13,774 bases of DNA. Origin: Nitriliruptoraceae bacterium (GTDB lineage: Bacteria; Actinomycetota; Nitriliruptoria; Nitriliruptorales; Nitriliruptoraceae). The stretch lies in contig SLQK01000022.1 of the NCBI GenBank assembly GCA_007131525.1, positions 1 to 13,774 on the forward strand. The letters are read 5' to 3'. This document shows positions 6,737-13,206 of the stretch, piece after piece; positions within the stretch are counted from its first letter, which is position 1; each line of letters starts with the position of its first letter. The position numbers and the translations under genes were made by a program. Below the pieces are notes generated by a model. The model did no database searches, was not told where the DNA came from, and worked only from the letters and a program-made list of their open reading frames with translations.

Positions 6737-8040
6737 CACGGGCGACCGTCGGGGGCTGGCTCGTGGCTCGGCGCCGCACCACCCCGCTCGGAGAGCCACC
6801 GGGTGATCGGGGCGGGCAGCTCGGCCGGGCGGCCACCCCAGTCGTAGACCACGGCGGCCCCGGCGAGCACGTCGTGCAGCGCCCGCCGCTCCCGGTCGAT
6901 CAGCATGAGCGCGAACCCGGCACCGAACAGCGCGACGCTGAAGGGCTGCAGCAGGGCGCGCAGGAGCGCGCGCCGGGACCGGATCGGGGCACCGTCCCGG
7001 CAGACGACCTTGAGCCCCACCAGCGCCATCATCGGGGTCCGGCCGGACACGCTGACCGTCACCCACCACCACAGCAGGTACCAGGCGGCGAAGGCGATGG
7101 CCCACAACGGACCCGCCCGCTCGGTGGTGTCGAAGGCGATGCCGGCCGAGACCGCCAGCAACCACGAGATCGTGACCGTGGCCGCGGTGAAGGCCGCCGC
7201 CGAGGCCACCACGTCACCGGCGAAGGCGAGGATGCGGCTCGCGGGTCCGGCGTAGTAGCCGCTGACCTCGGCCCTGGCCCGGGTGCGGGAGCCGGAGAGG
7301 CGCGGGTCCTGGACCACGCCCTCCCGGTTGGTCAGCAGCAGGGGCGGTCCCGGCGCCAGGGCGCCCGGGTCGCGCCGCAGGAGCCGCTGGAGGAGCCGGA
7401 TCAGCCCGACGTCCACCGCGACCAGCTGGCGGCGGGCCAGGTCCAGGGCGGTGTTGGCCGCCTGGCCGGTGCTCTCGGCGATCAGCTCGGGGACCCCGGC
7501 GCGCCGCACCAGGTCCTCGACGTCGACCTCGGCGAGCGCGGCATCGAGATCGACCCGTGCCACCGCGGCGTCCAGGTCGACGCGGCGGAGCTGCGCGTCC
7601 AGATCGATGCGGGAGGCGACCGCATCCACGTCGACGCGGGCCAGCAGCCGGTCGACATCCGCGCGGTCCAGCAACCGGTCCACCCCGACGCGGTCGAGCA
7701 GCCGGTCCACGTCCACCCGGTCCAGCACCCGGTCCACGTCCACCCGGTCCAGCAGCCCGTCGACGTCCACCCGCTCGAGCAACCCGTCGACGTCCACCCG
7801 TGCGAGCAGCTGGTTCACGTCCACCCGGGCGAGCAGGGCCTCGATGTCGATCCGCGCCACCAACGCGTCCACGTCGACGCGGCGGACGATCGCGTCGACA
7901 TCGACCTCCTCGATGACCCGGTTGCTGACCGAGCCGGTGAGGCTGCCCAGCCGCCGCCGCCCGCCGCGACCCGGGCCCGACGGCTTCGCCTCAGCGGCGA
8001 GGAGCAGCAGGACCAGCAGGAGGAACGAACGGGACGACAC
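6736..8040 (-). CDS. RDD family membrane protein with an N-terminal nonapeptide-repeat domain
   Basis: This 434-residue protein has three parts. First is a short hydrophobic segment (6-16) followed by a basic stretch (Lys19, Arg25, Arg28-30). Next come about 15 tandem nine-residue repeats (45-179) of consensus R-V-D-V-D-x-L-L-x plus one degenerate copy (180-188). Then come a helical linker (about 190-225) and a C-terminal RDD domain (about 262-401). The RDD domain has Arg269 and Asp276 in the first helix, hydrophobic segments near 270-302, 312-332 and 364-381, GLKVVCRDG (342-350), and LHDVLAG with Asp390. RDD proteins are integral membrane proteins, some implicated in ion transport; most are uncharacterised. 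With the positive charges after the first hydrophobic stretch, the positive-inside rule would leave the repeats cytoplasmic. GTG 8040 has GGAG at 8046-8049. It lies 30 nt downstream of the HATPase gene and overlaps the racemase start. Confidence 0.85.
   Translation of the reverse strand: MSSRSFLLLVLLLLAAEAKPSGPGRGGRRRLGSLTGSVSNRVIEEVDVDAIVRRVDVDALVARIDIEALLARVDVNQLLARVDVDGLLERVDVDGLLDRVDVDRVLDRVDVDRLLDRVGVDRLLDRADVDRLLARVDVDAVASRIDLDAQLRRVDLDAAVARVDLDAALAEVDVEDLVRRAGVPELIAESTGQAANTALDLARRQLVAVDVGLIRLLQRLLRRDPGALAPGPPLLLTNREGVVQDPRLSGSRTRARAEVSGYYAGPASRILAFAGDVVASAAAFTAATVTISWLLAVSAGIAFDTTERAGPLWAIAFAAWYLLWWWVTVSVSGRTPMMALVGLKVVCRDGAPIRSRRALLRALLQPFSVALFGAGFALMLIDRERRALHDVLAGAAVVYDWGGRPAELPAPITRWLSERGGAAPSHEPAPDGRP
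7504..7908 (-). repeat. Fifteen tandem 27-bp units encoding the RVDVDxLLx nonapeptide
   Basis: The 405 bp divide exactly into 15 units of 27 bp, coding residues 45-179 of the RDD protein. Central units (encoding RVDVDGLLD, RVDVDRVLD, RVDVDRLLD) are nearly identical in DNA; for example, a 26-base stretch starting at 7702 recurs exactly at 7729. Outer units (RIDLDAQLR, RVDLDAAVA, EVDVEDLVR) are diverged but keep the hydrophobic and Asp positions. This points to tandem duplication under protein-level selection. A degenerate sixteenth unit follows at 7477-7503. Confidence 0.9.
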
Positions 8041-8070
8041 GTCGACTCCGGTGCGGATGCGCGACGAACG

Positions 8071-8514
8071 CTAATGGGTGTGCAGTCCGGGAGCCGGCAA
8101 GGTCGACAGCCGCAGCACCACCTCGGTGCCCCGCGCAGCTGAGGTCACGCCCAGCTCGGCGCCCGCGCTGCGGGCCAGGGTGAGACCCCGACCCCGGAGC
8201 GCCGCCGGCGAGGGGACCTCGGTCGGGCACCGTCGCGGCCAGCCGCCCCCCAGCGCCTGGTCGGTGACCCGGACCGTGACCACGCCCCGCTCGGCCCCGG
8301 TCACCTCCACCTCGATCGGCCGCGAAGGGTCGCCGAGATGGCCGTGCTCGAGGGCGTTGGCCAGCAGCTCGTGGACGGCGAGCTCGATCGCCGCGGCCCG
8401 ATCGGGGGGCACACCACGGTCCATCACAGCAGCCGTCACCCGCGCCGCTGCGGGACGCAGCGCCGGGGCTCCCCCACGGACCCGCAGTCGCAGCGCCGGG
8501 GTGGGCTCGGTCAC
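8071..8514 (-). CDS. RsbW/SpoIIAB-type ATP-binding protein (HATPase_c, anti-sigma-factor-like)
   Basis: This 147-residue stand-alone GHKL ATPase/kinase domain shows the N box ELAVHELLANALEHGH (44-59, with Asn53). The D box is VTDQALGGG (83-91, Asp85), and the G2 box GRGLTLAR is at 108-115. Small proteins of this form are mostly serine kinases that inhibit a sigma factor or phosphorylate an anti-anti-sigma STAS protein. Neither a sigma factor nor a STAS protein is adjacent here. GTG 8514 is chosen because the conserved domain begins within about 15 residues and upstream sequence is low complexity; its Shine-Dalgarno is weak (GGGG). The open frame continues upstream to 9129 but only as an antisense shadow of the membrane-protein gene. 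It starts a minus-strand unit with the RDD protein 30 nt downstream. Confidence 0.85.
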   Translation of the reverse strand: MTEPTPALRLRVRGGAPALRPAAARVTAAVMDRGVPPDRAAAIELAVHELLANALEHGHLGDPSRPIEVEVTGAERGVVTVRVTDQALGGGWPRRCPTEVPSPAALRGRGLTLARSAGAELGVTSAARGTEVVLRLSTLPAPGLHTH

Positions 8515-8548
8515 AGCGATGGACGTTCCCCGTCTCGGCGGTGCCGCC

Positions 8549-8554
8549 AGCCTA
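8549..8554 (-). promoter_or_regulatory. Candidate -10 element for the HATPase-RDD-racemase operon
   Basis: TAGGCT on the minus strand is a good actinobacterial -10 match and lies 34 nt before GTG 8514 in the divergent intergenic region. The -35 region 17-18 nt upstream is G-rich and not recognisable. A weaker TAGCGT at 8592-8597 on the plus strand might serve the divergent membrane-protein gene. Confidence 0.35.
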
Positions 8555-8632
8555 CGCACCGCCCGGGCCCCCACGAGGGCGTCCCGGTGAGTAGCGTCGC
8601 GGTCGGACCGAGCCTGCCATCGACCGGCCGTG

Positions 8633-8638
8633 AGGAGG
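8633..8638 (+). promoter_or_regulatory. AGGAGG ribosome-binding site that fixes the start of the membrane-protein gene
   Basis: AGGAGG ends directly at ATG 8639 (spacing zero) but is 6 nt before GTG 8645. The GTG is therefore the likely initiator, and the longer frame opening at GTG 8630 is unlikely. Confidence 0.7.
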
Positions 8639-8644
8639 ATGCGC

Positions 8645-9160
8645 GTGGAGCAGCCGCGACCGACCGACCACGAGCGCCGTCTGCTCCTCCCGGCGTCGCT
8701 GTTCGGGATGGCTGCCATCCTCGCGCTGCCGCTCAGCGCCACCCCGGCCGGCGGGATCGTCCCGGTGCTGGTGTTCGCGACCCCGATCACGCTGGTGCTG
8801 GTCGGGATGCTGCACCACCACCGGGGGGCCATCATCGCGGGGGCGGTGCTGGCGCTGGTGCTGCTGGTGCTCGCGATGGCGGCCGTCAGCGGCGTTGAGA
8901 CCGGCCTGCTCGCCAACCTGGCCCCGCTGGTGCTGCTCGTCGGGCCGGTGGTCGCGGTCATCGCCGTCGGCCGCCCGCTGCGCGAGGTCGACGTGGTGGC
9001 CGCCGCGGGCTTCCTGATCAGCGCGACCATCGCGGTCATCGCCGGCTTCGCCGCGGCGCAGACGCCTGGGGCCGCCGGCCTCGTGCTCGGGGTGGGGCTG
9101 CTCGGCTTCACCATCGTCGCCGCCCGCATCGGCCGCCGGGACCCCGCCGGCCGGGGCTGA
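8645..9160 (+). CDS. Small integral membrane protein of unknown function
   Basis: The product is 171 residues from the chosen GTG. After a charged N-terminus (1-12) it has about six hydrophobic segments: 13-33, 37-56, 61-82, 88-109, 116-137 and 142-162. It ends with a short basic tail (ARIGRRDPAGRG). Loops are very short, and I see no catalytic or metal-binding motif and no recognisable family; a histidine triplet (HHH) follows TM2. The gene is divergent from the HATPase operon and reads toward the BCCT gene, from which it is separated by 184 nt containing a separate candidate promoter. It is probably its own transcript. Codon use looks like its neighbours, and the strong AGGAGG supports a real gene. 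Confidence 0.7.
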   Translation: MEQPRPTDHERRLLLPASLFGMAAILALPLSATPAGGIVPVLVFATPITLVLVGMLHHHRGAIIAGAVLALVLLVLAMAAVSGVETGLLANLAPLVLLVGPVVAVIAVGRPLREVDVVAAAGFLISATIAVIAGFAAAQTPGAAGLVLGVGLLGFTIVAARIGRRDPAGRG

Positions 9161-9172
9161 GGCGCCGGACCA

Positions 9173-9202
9173 CTGGCATCTGTGGGTCACCTGCCCTAGG
9201 GT
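9173..9202 (+). promoter_or_regulatory. Candidate promoter of the BCCT-usp operon
   Basis: CTGGCA (9173-9178, 4 of 6 to TTGACA), 18 nt, then TAGGGT (9197-9202), a typical actinobacterial -10. The -10 lies in a small palindrome CCCTAGGG (9194-9201), and GGCATC (9175-9180) and GATGCC (9204-9209) flank it as an inverted repeat that could be an operator. The start site would be near 9209, giving a leader of about 135 nt. Confidence 0.4.
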
Positions 9203-9235
9203 CGATGCCCACGACGGCCCCGGCGGGCCGCCGAT

Positions 9236-9284
9236 GTGGCGCCACCGGCCCGCAGGGCCACCCCGAAGCGGGGTCCGTGGCGCC
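9236..9284 (+). promoter_or_regulatory. Hairpin-rich leader ahead of the BCCT gene
   Basis: The region holds a perfect 10-bp palindrome GTGGCGCCAC (9236-9245). A stem-loop follows, with outer pair GCCAC (9257-9261)/GTGGC (9277-9281) and inner CCCG (9262-9265)/CGGG (9269-9272). GTGGCGCC recurs at 9277-9284, so alternative pairings are possible. It lies in the predicted 5' leader, about 60 nt before the transporter start. The rest of 9161-9344 shows no gene. A regulatory RNA role is inferred only. Confidence 0.3.
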
Positions 9285-9344
9285 CCTGTGCTGCGCGACC
9301 GCGTGGTCCCCCGCTGGTGGCTGAGGACACGGAGGGCGCTGCGC

Positions 9345-10988
9345 ATGTCGACACTCGACCGGGCACGGGACCACATCCATCCGGTGGTGTTCCCGGTCGC
9401 CGTGATCGTGATCCTGGGCTTCGTGATCTGGGGATCCCTGGCGCCGGACAGCGCAGGCGAGATCCTGAGCAACGTGCGGGTCTGGATCACCGAGACCCTC
9501 GGCTGGTTCTTCATCGCCTCGGTGGCCGCCTTCCTGGTGTTCCTCGGCTACCTCGTCATCGGGCGGTACGCGAAGGTCCGGCTCGGACCCGATGACTCCC
9601 GGCCCGACTACAGCTACACGACCTGGTTCGCGATGCTGTTCAGTGCCGGCATGGGCATCGGCCTGGTGTTCTGGGGTGTGGCCGAGCCGATCTACCACTT
9701 CATCGACGCCCCGCGCACCGAGGGTGGGACGGATGCGGCGGCGCTGGATGCGATGGTGCTGACCTTCCACCACTGGGGCCTCGGGGCCTGGTCGGTGTAC
9801 GCGGTCCTCGGGCTCTCGCTTGCCTACTTCGGCTACCGCCACGACCTGCCGATGACGATCCGTTCCGCCCTCTACCCCTTGATCGGTGACCGGATCCACG
9901 GCTGGCAGGGCAACCTCGTCGATGTGCTGGCGATCTTCGGGACGATGTTCGGGATCGCCACCTCGCTGGGGCTCGGGGTTGCCCAGATCAACGCCGGCCT
10001 GAACGCCGCCTTCGACGTCCCCATCGGCACCGGCGTGCAGGTCGCCCTGATCGCGATCATCACCGTGGCGGCGACGATCTCGGTGGTCACCGGCCTCGAC
10101 AAGGGCATCCGGCGGCTGTCCGAGCTCAACATCACCCTCGCGGGGTTGCTGCTGCTGTTCGTGGCCGTCACCGGCCCGACGGTGCTGCTGCTCAGCGCCT
10201 ACGTCGAGAACCTCGGCAACTACGTCGCCAACTTCGTGGGGCTGATGTTCTGGTCGGGCAGCTACTCCGAGGCCGACGCGGGCTGGTTGTCGGCCTGGAC
10301 GATCTTCTACTGGGCCTGGTGGATCTCCTGGGCGCCCTTCGTCGGCAGCTTCATCGCCCGCATCTCCCGTGGCCGCACGATCCGGGAGTTCATCCTCGGT
10401 GTGCTGCTCGTGCCGGCGCTGGTGTCCTTCCTGTGGTTCACCGTGATGGGCAACACCGCGATCCTGTTCCAGCAGGACGGGACCGCGGACATCTACGGGG
10501 CGATCGAGGCCGCCGGGTGGGACGAGTCGGTGGCGATGTTCGCCATGCTCGATGTGCTCCCGCTGTCGCTGCTGACCACGGTGGTCACCATCTTCGTCAT
10601 CACGGTGTTCTTCATCACCAGCTCCGACTCGGGGTCCTTCGTGATCGACATGATCGCCTCGGGTGGGGACCTGAACCCACCGGTGGCGATGCGGGTGTTC
10701 TGGGCGCTGTCGGAGGGTGCGGTCGCCGCGGTGCTCCTACTGGCCGGCGGTCTCAGTGCCCTGCAGGCCGGCGCGATCGCCACCGGCCTGCCCTTCACCG
10801 CCGTGCTGCTGATCGTCATGCTCGGGATCTTCAAGGGACTCAGGAGCGAACGCGACGGTCTCACGCTCAAGGAGGTCGCCGCGGGGCCGCTGTTCGAAGG
10901 TGAGGGGGAGACCGAGGTGCTCACGCAGCGGCCGCGACCTGCCCCACCCACCGACGGCGGCTCGGACGCGCCGGCCGGTCAGGCCTGA
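9345..10988 (+). CDS. BCCT family transporter (betaine/carnitine/choline type)
   Basis: This 547-residue secondary transporter of the inner membrane is of normal length with about 12 helices. The glycine-rich unwound-helix motif GMGIGLVFWGVAEP starts at residue 102. The family signature with its tryptophan cluster begins at 321 (FYWAWWISWAPFVGSF) and continues ISRGRTIREFILGV. FFITSSDSGSFVID follows later. BCCT proteins import compatible solutes such as glycine betaine or ectoine, mostly Na+ coupled. The GMGIG glycine pattern resembles BetP-type sodium-coupled members; the substrate is not determinable. The tail after the last helix is about 50 residues, hydrophilic and acidic/Pro-rich. ATG 9345 is preferred over the upstream GTG 9234 because GGAGG (9331-9335) precedes it by 9 nt and the extension is hydrophilic low-complexity sequence. 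It is followed 33 nt later by a Usp gene in the same direction. Confidence 0.93.
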   Translation: MSTLDRARDHIHPVVFPVAVIVILGFVIWGSLAPDSAGEILSNVRVWITETLGWFFIASVAAFLVFLGYLVIGRYAKVRLGPDDSRPDYSYTTWFAMLFSAGMGIGLVFWGVAEPIYHFIDAPRTEGGTDAAALDAMVLTFHHWGLGAWSVYAVLGLSLAYFGYRHDLPMTIRSALYPLIGDRIHGWQGNLVDVLAIFGTMFGIATSLGLGVAQINAGLNAAFDVPIGTGVQVALIAIITVAATISVVTGLDKGIRRLSELNITLAGLLLLFVAVTGPTVLLLSAYVENLGNYVANFVGLMFWSGSYSEADAGWLSAWTIFYWAWWISWAPFVGSFIARISRGRTIREFILGVLLVPALVSFLWFTVMGNTAILFQQDGTADIYGAIEAAGWDESVAMFAMLDVLPLSLLTTVVTIFVITVFFITSSDSGSFVIDMIASGGDLNPPVAMRVFWALSEGAVAAVLLLAGGLSALQAGAIATGLPFTAVLLIVMLGIFKGLRSERDGLTLKEVAAGPLFEGEGETEVLTQRPRPAPPTDGGSDAPAGQA

Positions 10989-11021
10989 TCCGCTCCCCAC
11001 GACGCAGCTGCGGAGGACGAC

Positions 11022-11483
11022 ATGACGATGAACCGGATCCTGGTCGGGGTCGACACCTCGGACTCCTCGATCATGGCGCTGCACCGGGCCGCCGAGGAGG
11101 CGCGGATGCGTGCGGCGGTCCTCGAGGTGGTCTACGCCTTCAGCCCGCCGGAGCAGGTCACGGCCTTCCCGGTGCCGCCGGAGAAGGGACGGGACCGCGC
11201 CACCGACGTCGAGCAGGCCCGGCAGGAGTACTCGGACAAGCTGGGCCGGTGGCTGGAGGAGGTCGATGTCGATCTCAGCGGCCTGGAGGTCGAGTGGTCG
11301 GTGCTGGCGGACCGGCGCCCCTCGCGGGCGCTGGTCGAGCGCTCCCGGGACGCCGACCTGGTCGTGGTCGGCTCCCGCGGGCGGGGCGGGTTCCGCGGCC
11401 TGAAGCTCGGGTCGGTGTCGGAGCAGGTCACCCGCCACGCCTTCGCGCCGGTCCTGGTCGTGCGCGAGAGCACCCGGGAGTGA
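11022..11483 (+). CDS. Universal stress protein, UspA family, ATP-binding type
   Basis: This single-domain, 153-residue cytoplasmic Usp starts with RILVGVDTSDSS (Asp11 at the nucleotide site). The ATP-binding signature G-x2-G-x9-G-S is complete: Gly117, Gly120, Gly130 and Ser131 in GSRGRGGFRGLKLGS. It should therefore bind ATP, like MJ0577 and the mycobacterial Usps. It ends with FAPVLVVRE, the usual dimerisation strand. ATG 11022 has GGAGG at 11012-11016; a second ATG at 11028 is also usable. The gene follows the BCCT transporter by 33 nt and a strong hairpin follows its stop, so the two probably form one transcript. The pairing is reminiscent of TeaD, the Usp that modulates the ectoine transporter TeaABC in Halomonas, but here the role is inference. 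Confidence 0.92.
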   Translation: MTMNRILVGVDTSDSSIMALHRAAEEARMRAAVLEVVYAFSPPEQVTAFPVPPEKGRDRATDVEQARQEYSDKLGRWLEEVDVDLSGLEVEWSVLADRRPSRALVERSRDADLVVVGSRGRGGFRGLKLGSVSEQVTRHAFAPVLVVRESTRE

Positions 11484-11496
11484 GCTGACAGAGGGC

Positions 11497-11520
11497 CCGC
11501 GCCGCCGACCGGTGGCGCGG
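11497..11520 (+). terminator. Strong hairpin after usp, probable terminator
   Basis: CCGCGCCGCC (11497-11506), loop GACC, GGTGGCGCGG (11511-11520) form a 10-bp stem with one G-T pair, 13 nt after the usp stop. No T tract follows (CCTCCCTCCC), as often in actinobacteria. Confidence 0.6.
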
Positions 11521-11605
11521 CCTCCCTCCCACGGCGCAGCCGGGACAGCTCGTCCGCGCGCGCCAGGGCCTCCGAACCGCGGCGAGGCGAGGCGAGGAGG
11601 CGGGT

Positions 11606-13099
11606 GTGCGCACGGTCTGGGTGTGGGGCGACCAGCTCAACGTCGATCTCGCGCACCTGCGGGGCACCACCCCCGACGACACCCGGGTGCTCATGATCGT
11701 CAGCACGGCCAAGCTGACCGAGCGCCGCTGGCACGTCCAGAAGGCCCACCTGGTCGTCTCCGCGATGCGCCACTTCGCCGCCGAGCTCACCGACCGCGGC
11801 TACGAGGTGGACCTGCGCCGGGCCGACAGCCTGCGTGCCGGGTTCAGCGCCCACCTCGCCGAGTACGCGCCGACCGCGGTGCGAGCCATGGAGCCCGCCA
11901 GCCTGCCCGGCCGCCGACTGCTCGACGACCTCGACGTCGAGGTGGTGGACAACGACCATTTCCTGTGCCACTGGCGCGACTTCGACGCCTGGGCCGGCGA
12001 CCGTGCGCGGGTCAGGATGGAGGACTTCTACCGCTGGCGCCGGCGGACGACCGGTGTGCTGATGGACGGCGAGGAGCCGGTGGGCGGCCGGTGGAACTAC
12101 GACCACGAGAACCGCGAGCCCCCCACCACCGACCTGGCCGCCACCGCGCCGACGCCGGTGCGCTCGGAGCTCGACGAGCTCGATCGTGACACCCTGGAGC
12201 GCTGGCTACCCGACGGGTTGGACGGCGCCCCGCCCGATGGCACCTGGGCGACCACCCGCCGGCGCGCGCTGGCACGGCTGCGGCACTTCGTGGAGCATGC
12301 CCTCCCCGGCTTCGGTGACCACCAGGACGCGATGGTGACCGGCGCCTGGTCGCTCAACCACTCCCTGCTCTCCCACGCCCTCAACCTCGGGCTGCTGCAT
12401 CCTCGGGAGGTCATCGAGGCGGCCGAGGAGGCCTACCACGCCGGCCACGCGCCGCTGAACGCCGTGGAGGGGTTCATCCGGCAGATCCTCGGGTGGCGGG
12501 AGTTCATCTGGGGGGTCTACCACCGGTGGATGCCGGGCTGGCTCGAGGAGAACCACCTCGGTGCTGACCTGGGCGTGCCACCGGCCTTCACCGGCGAGGC
12601 CGACACGGACATGGCCTGCGTGGCCGACACCGTGCGCTCGATCCACGACCATGCCTACGCCCACCACATCCAGCGGCTGATGGTGCTCGCCAACCTCGCC
12701 ACCTCGGCGGGTGTGGACCCGAAGGCCTTCACCGCGTGGATGCAGGGCGCCTTCATCGACGCCTACGAGTGGGTGATGGTCCCCAACGTGATCGGGATGG
12801 GCACCTTCGCTGACGGCGGGCGGATGTCGACCAAGCCCTACGTCTCCGGCGGCGCCTACATCGACCGGATGAGCGACCACTGCGGCGGCTGTCGCTACGA
12901 CCGCTCGAAACGCACCGGTGAGGATGCCTGCCCCTTCACCACCCTGTACTGGGACGTCCTGGACCGCAACCGCGAGGTGCTCGCGAATAACCACCGGATG
13001 GCGCGGCAGTACCACACCCTCGACCGGCTCAGCGATCTCGAGGAGCTCCGCGAGCGTGCGGTCGAGGTGCGCACGCTGCTCGGCCGTGGGGAGCTGTGA
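11606..13099 (+). CDS. phrB: Iron-sulfur bacterial cryptochrome/photolyase, (6-4) photolyase PhrB type
   Basis: This 497-residue flavoprotein is of the FeS-BCP/CryPro class (DPRP family), which repairs (6-4) photoproducts with light. The N-terminal alpha/beta antenna domain (1 to about 125) starts VWVWGDQLN. The helical FAD domain includes PLNAVEGFIRQILGWREF and YAHHIQRLMVLAN. All four cluster ligands are present at Cys338, Cys426, Cys429 and Cys442. As I recall Agrobacterium PhrB (Cys350, 438, 441, 454), every position is offset by exactly 12. The active-site pair His353-His354 has the same offset from His365-His366. Cofactors expected are FAD, [4Fe-4S] and a lumazine antenna. GTG 11606 has GGAGG at 11596-11600, 5 nt upstream. 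The symbol phrB follows Agrobacterium use, not the E. coli CPD enzyme. A cryptochrome-like signalling role is also possible. A hairpin precedes it, so it is likely a separate transcript from usp. Confidence 0.93.
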   Translation: MRTVWVWGDQLNVDLAHLRGTTPDDTRVLMIVSTAKLTERRWHVQKAHLVVSAMRHFAAELTDRGYEVDLRRADSLRAGFSAHLAEYAPTAVRAMEPASLPGRRLLDDLDVEVVDNDHFLCHWRDFDAWAGDRARVRMEDFYRWRRRTTGVLMDGEEPVGGRWNYDHENREPPTTDLAATAPTPVRSELDELDRDTLERWLPDGLDGAPPDGTWATTRRRALARLRHFVEHALPGFGDHQDAMVTGAWSLNHSLLSHALNLGLLHPREVIEAAEEAYHAGHAPLNAVEGFIRQILGWREFIWGVYHRWMPGWLEENHLGADLGVPPAFTGEADTDMACVADTVRSIHDHAYAHHIQRLMVLANLATSAGVDPKAFTAWMQGAFIDAYEWVMVPNVIGMGTFADGGRMSTKPYVSGGAYIDRMSDHCGGCRYDRSKRTGEDACPFTTLYWDVLDRNREVLANNHRMARQYHTLDRLSDLEELRERAVEVRTLLGRGEL

Positions 13100-13139
13100 C
13101 GCACGGCGCGGCCGGGACCAACGCCCCTGCGTCTCCCGC

Positions 13140-13159
13140 TGCCCGGCCCCTGCCGGGCA
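13140..13159 (+). terminator. Perfect hairpin downstream of the photolyase gene
   Basis: TGCCCGGC (13140-13147), loop CCCT, GCCGGGCA (13152-13159): a perfect 8-bp stem with a 4-nt loop, 41 nt after the photolyase stop and 47 nt before the next start. No T tract. Likely terminator, though it might also be a leader element of the next gene. Confidence 0.5.
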
Positions 13160-13206
13160 CACGGCGCTCTGCCAGTCTGGGGGGAAGGACCCGGAGGAGG
13201 GTGCAG

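Noticed and set aside
7477..7908. Regular 27-bp repeats resembling a CRISPR or minisatellite array
   Set aside because: The units are contiguous without spacers, are in phase with a reading frame and encode a conserved nonapeptide; they are coding repeats of the RDD protein.
6763..8142. Long plus-strand open frames across the RDD gene
   Set aside because: Their translations are low-complexity mirrors of the repeat (His/Pro/Val or Ser/Thr/Arg strings) without any domain, and they lack ribosome-binding sites; antisense shadows in high-GC DNA.
8515..9129. HATPase fused to a longer upstream domain on the minus strand
   Set aside because: The upstream frame is Ser/Thr/Ala-rich shadow of the six-helix membrane protein on the other strand; the conserved domain begins near GTG 8514.
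8071..9160. A partner-switching (RsbV/RsbW/sigma) locus around the HATPase
   Set aside because: No STAS-domain or sigma-factor gene is visible on either side; only the kinase-like component is supported.
9234..9344. Upstream GTG giving a 584-residue BCCT protein
   Set aside because: The 37-residue extension is basic low-complexity sequence, falls on the hairpin-rich leader, and ATG 9345 has a good ribosome-binding site.
11003..11012. Palindrome CGCAGCTGCG before usp as an operator
   Set aside because: A 10-bp self-complementary sequence is easily expected by chance in this base composition, and it overlaps the usp ribosome-binding site inside a presumed operon; no second copy is seen.
11581..11597. 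Three tandem GGCGA units before the photolyase gene as a phase-variable element
   Set aside because: Only three short units, lying upstream of the GGAGG site; a change of copy number would not alter the spacing to the start codon.
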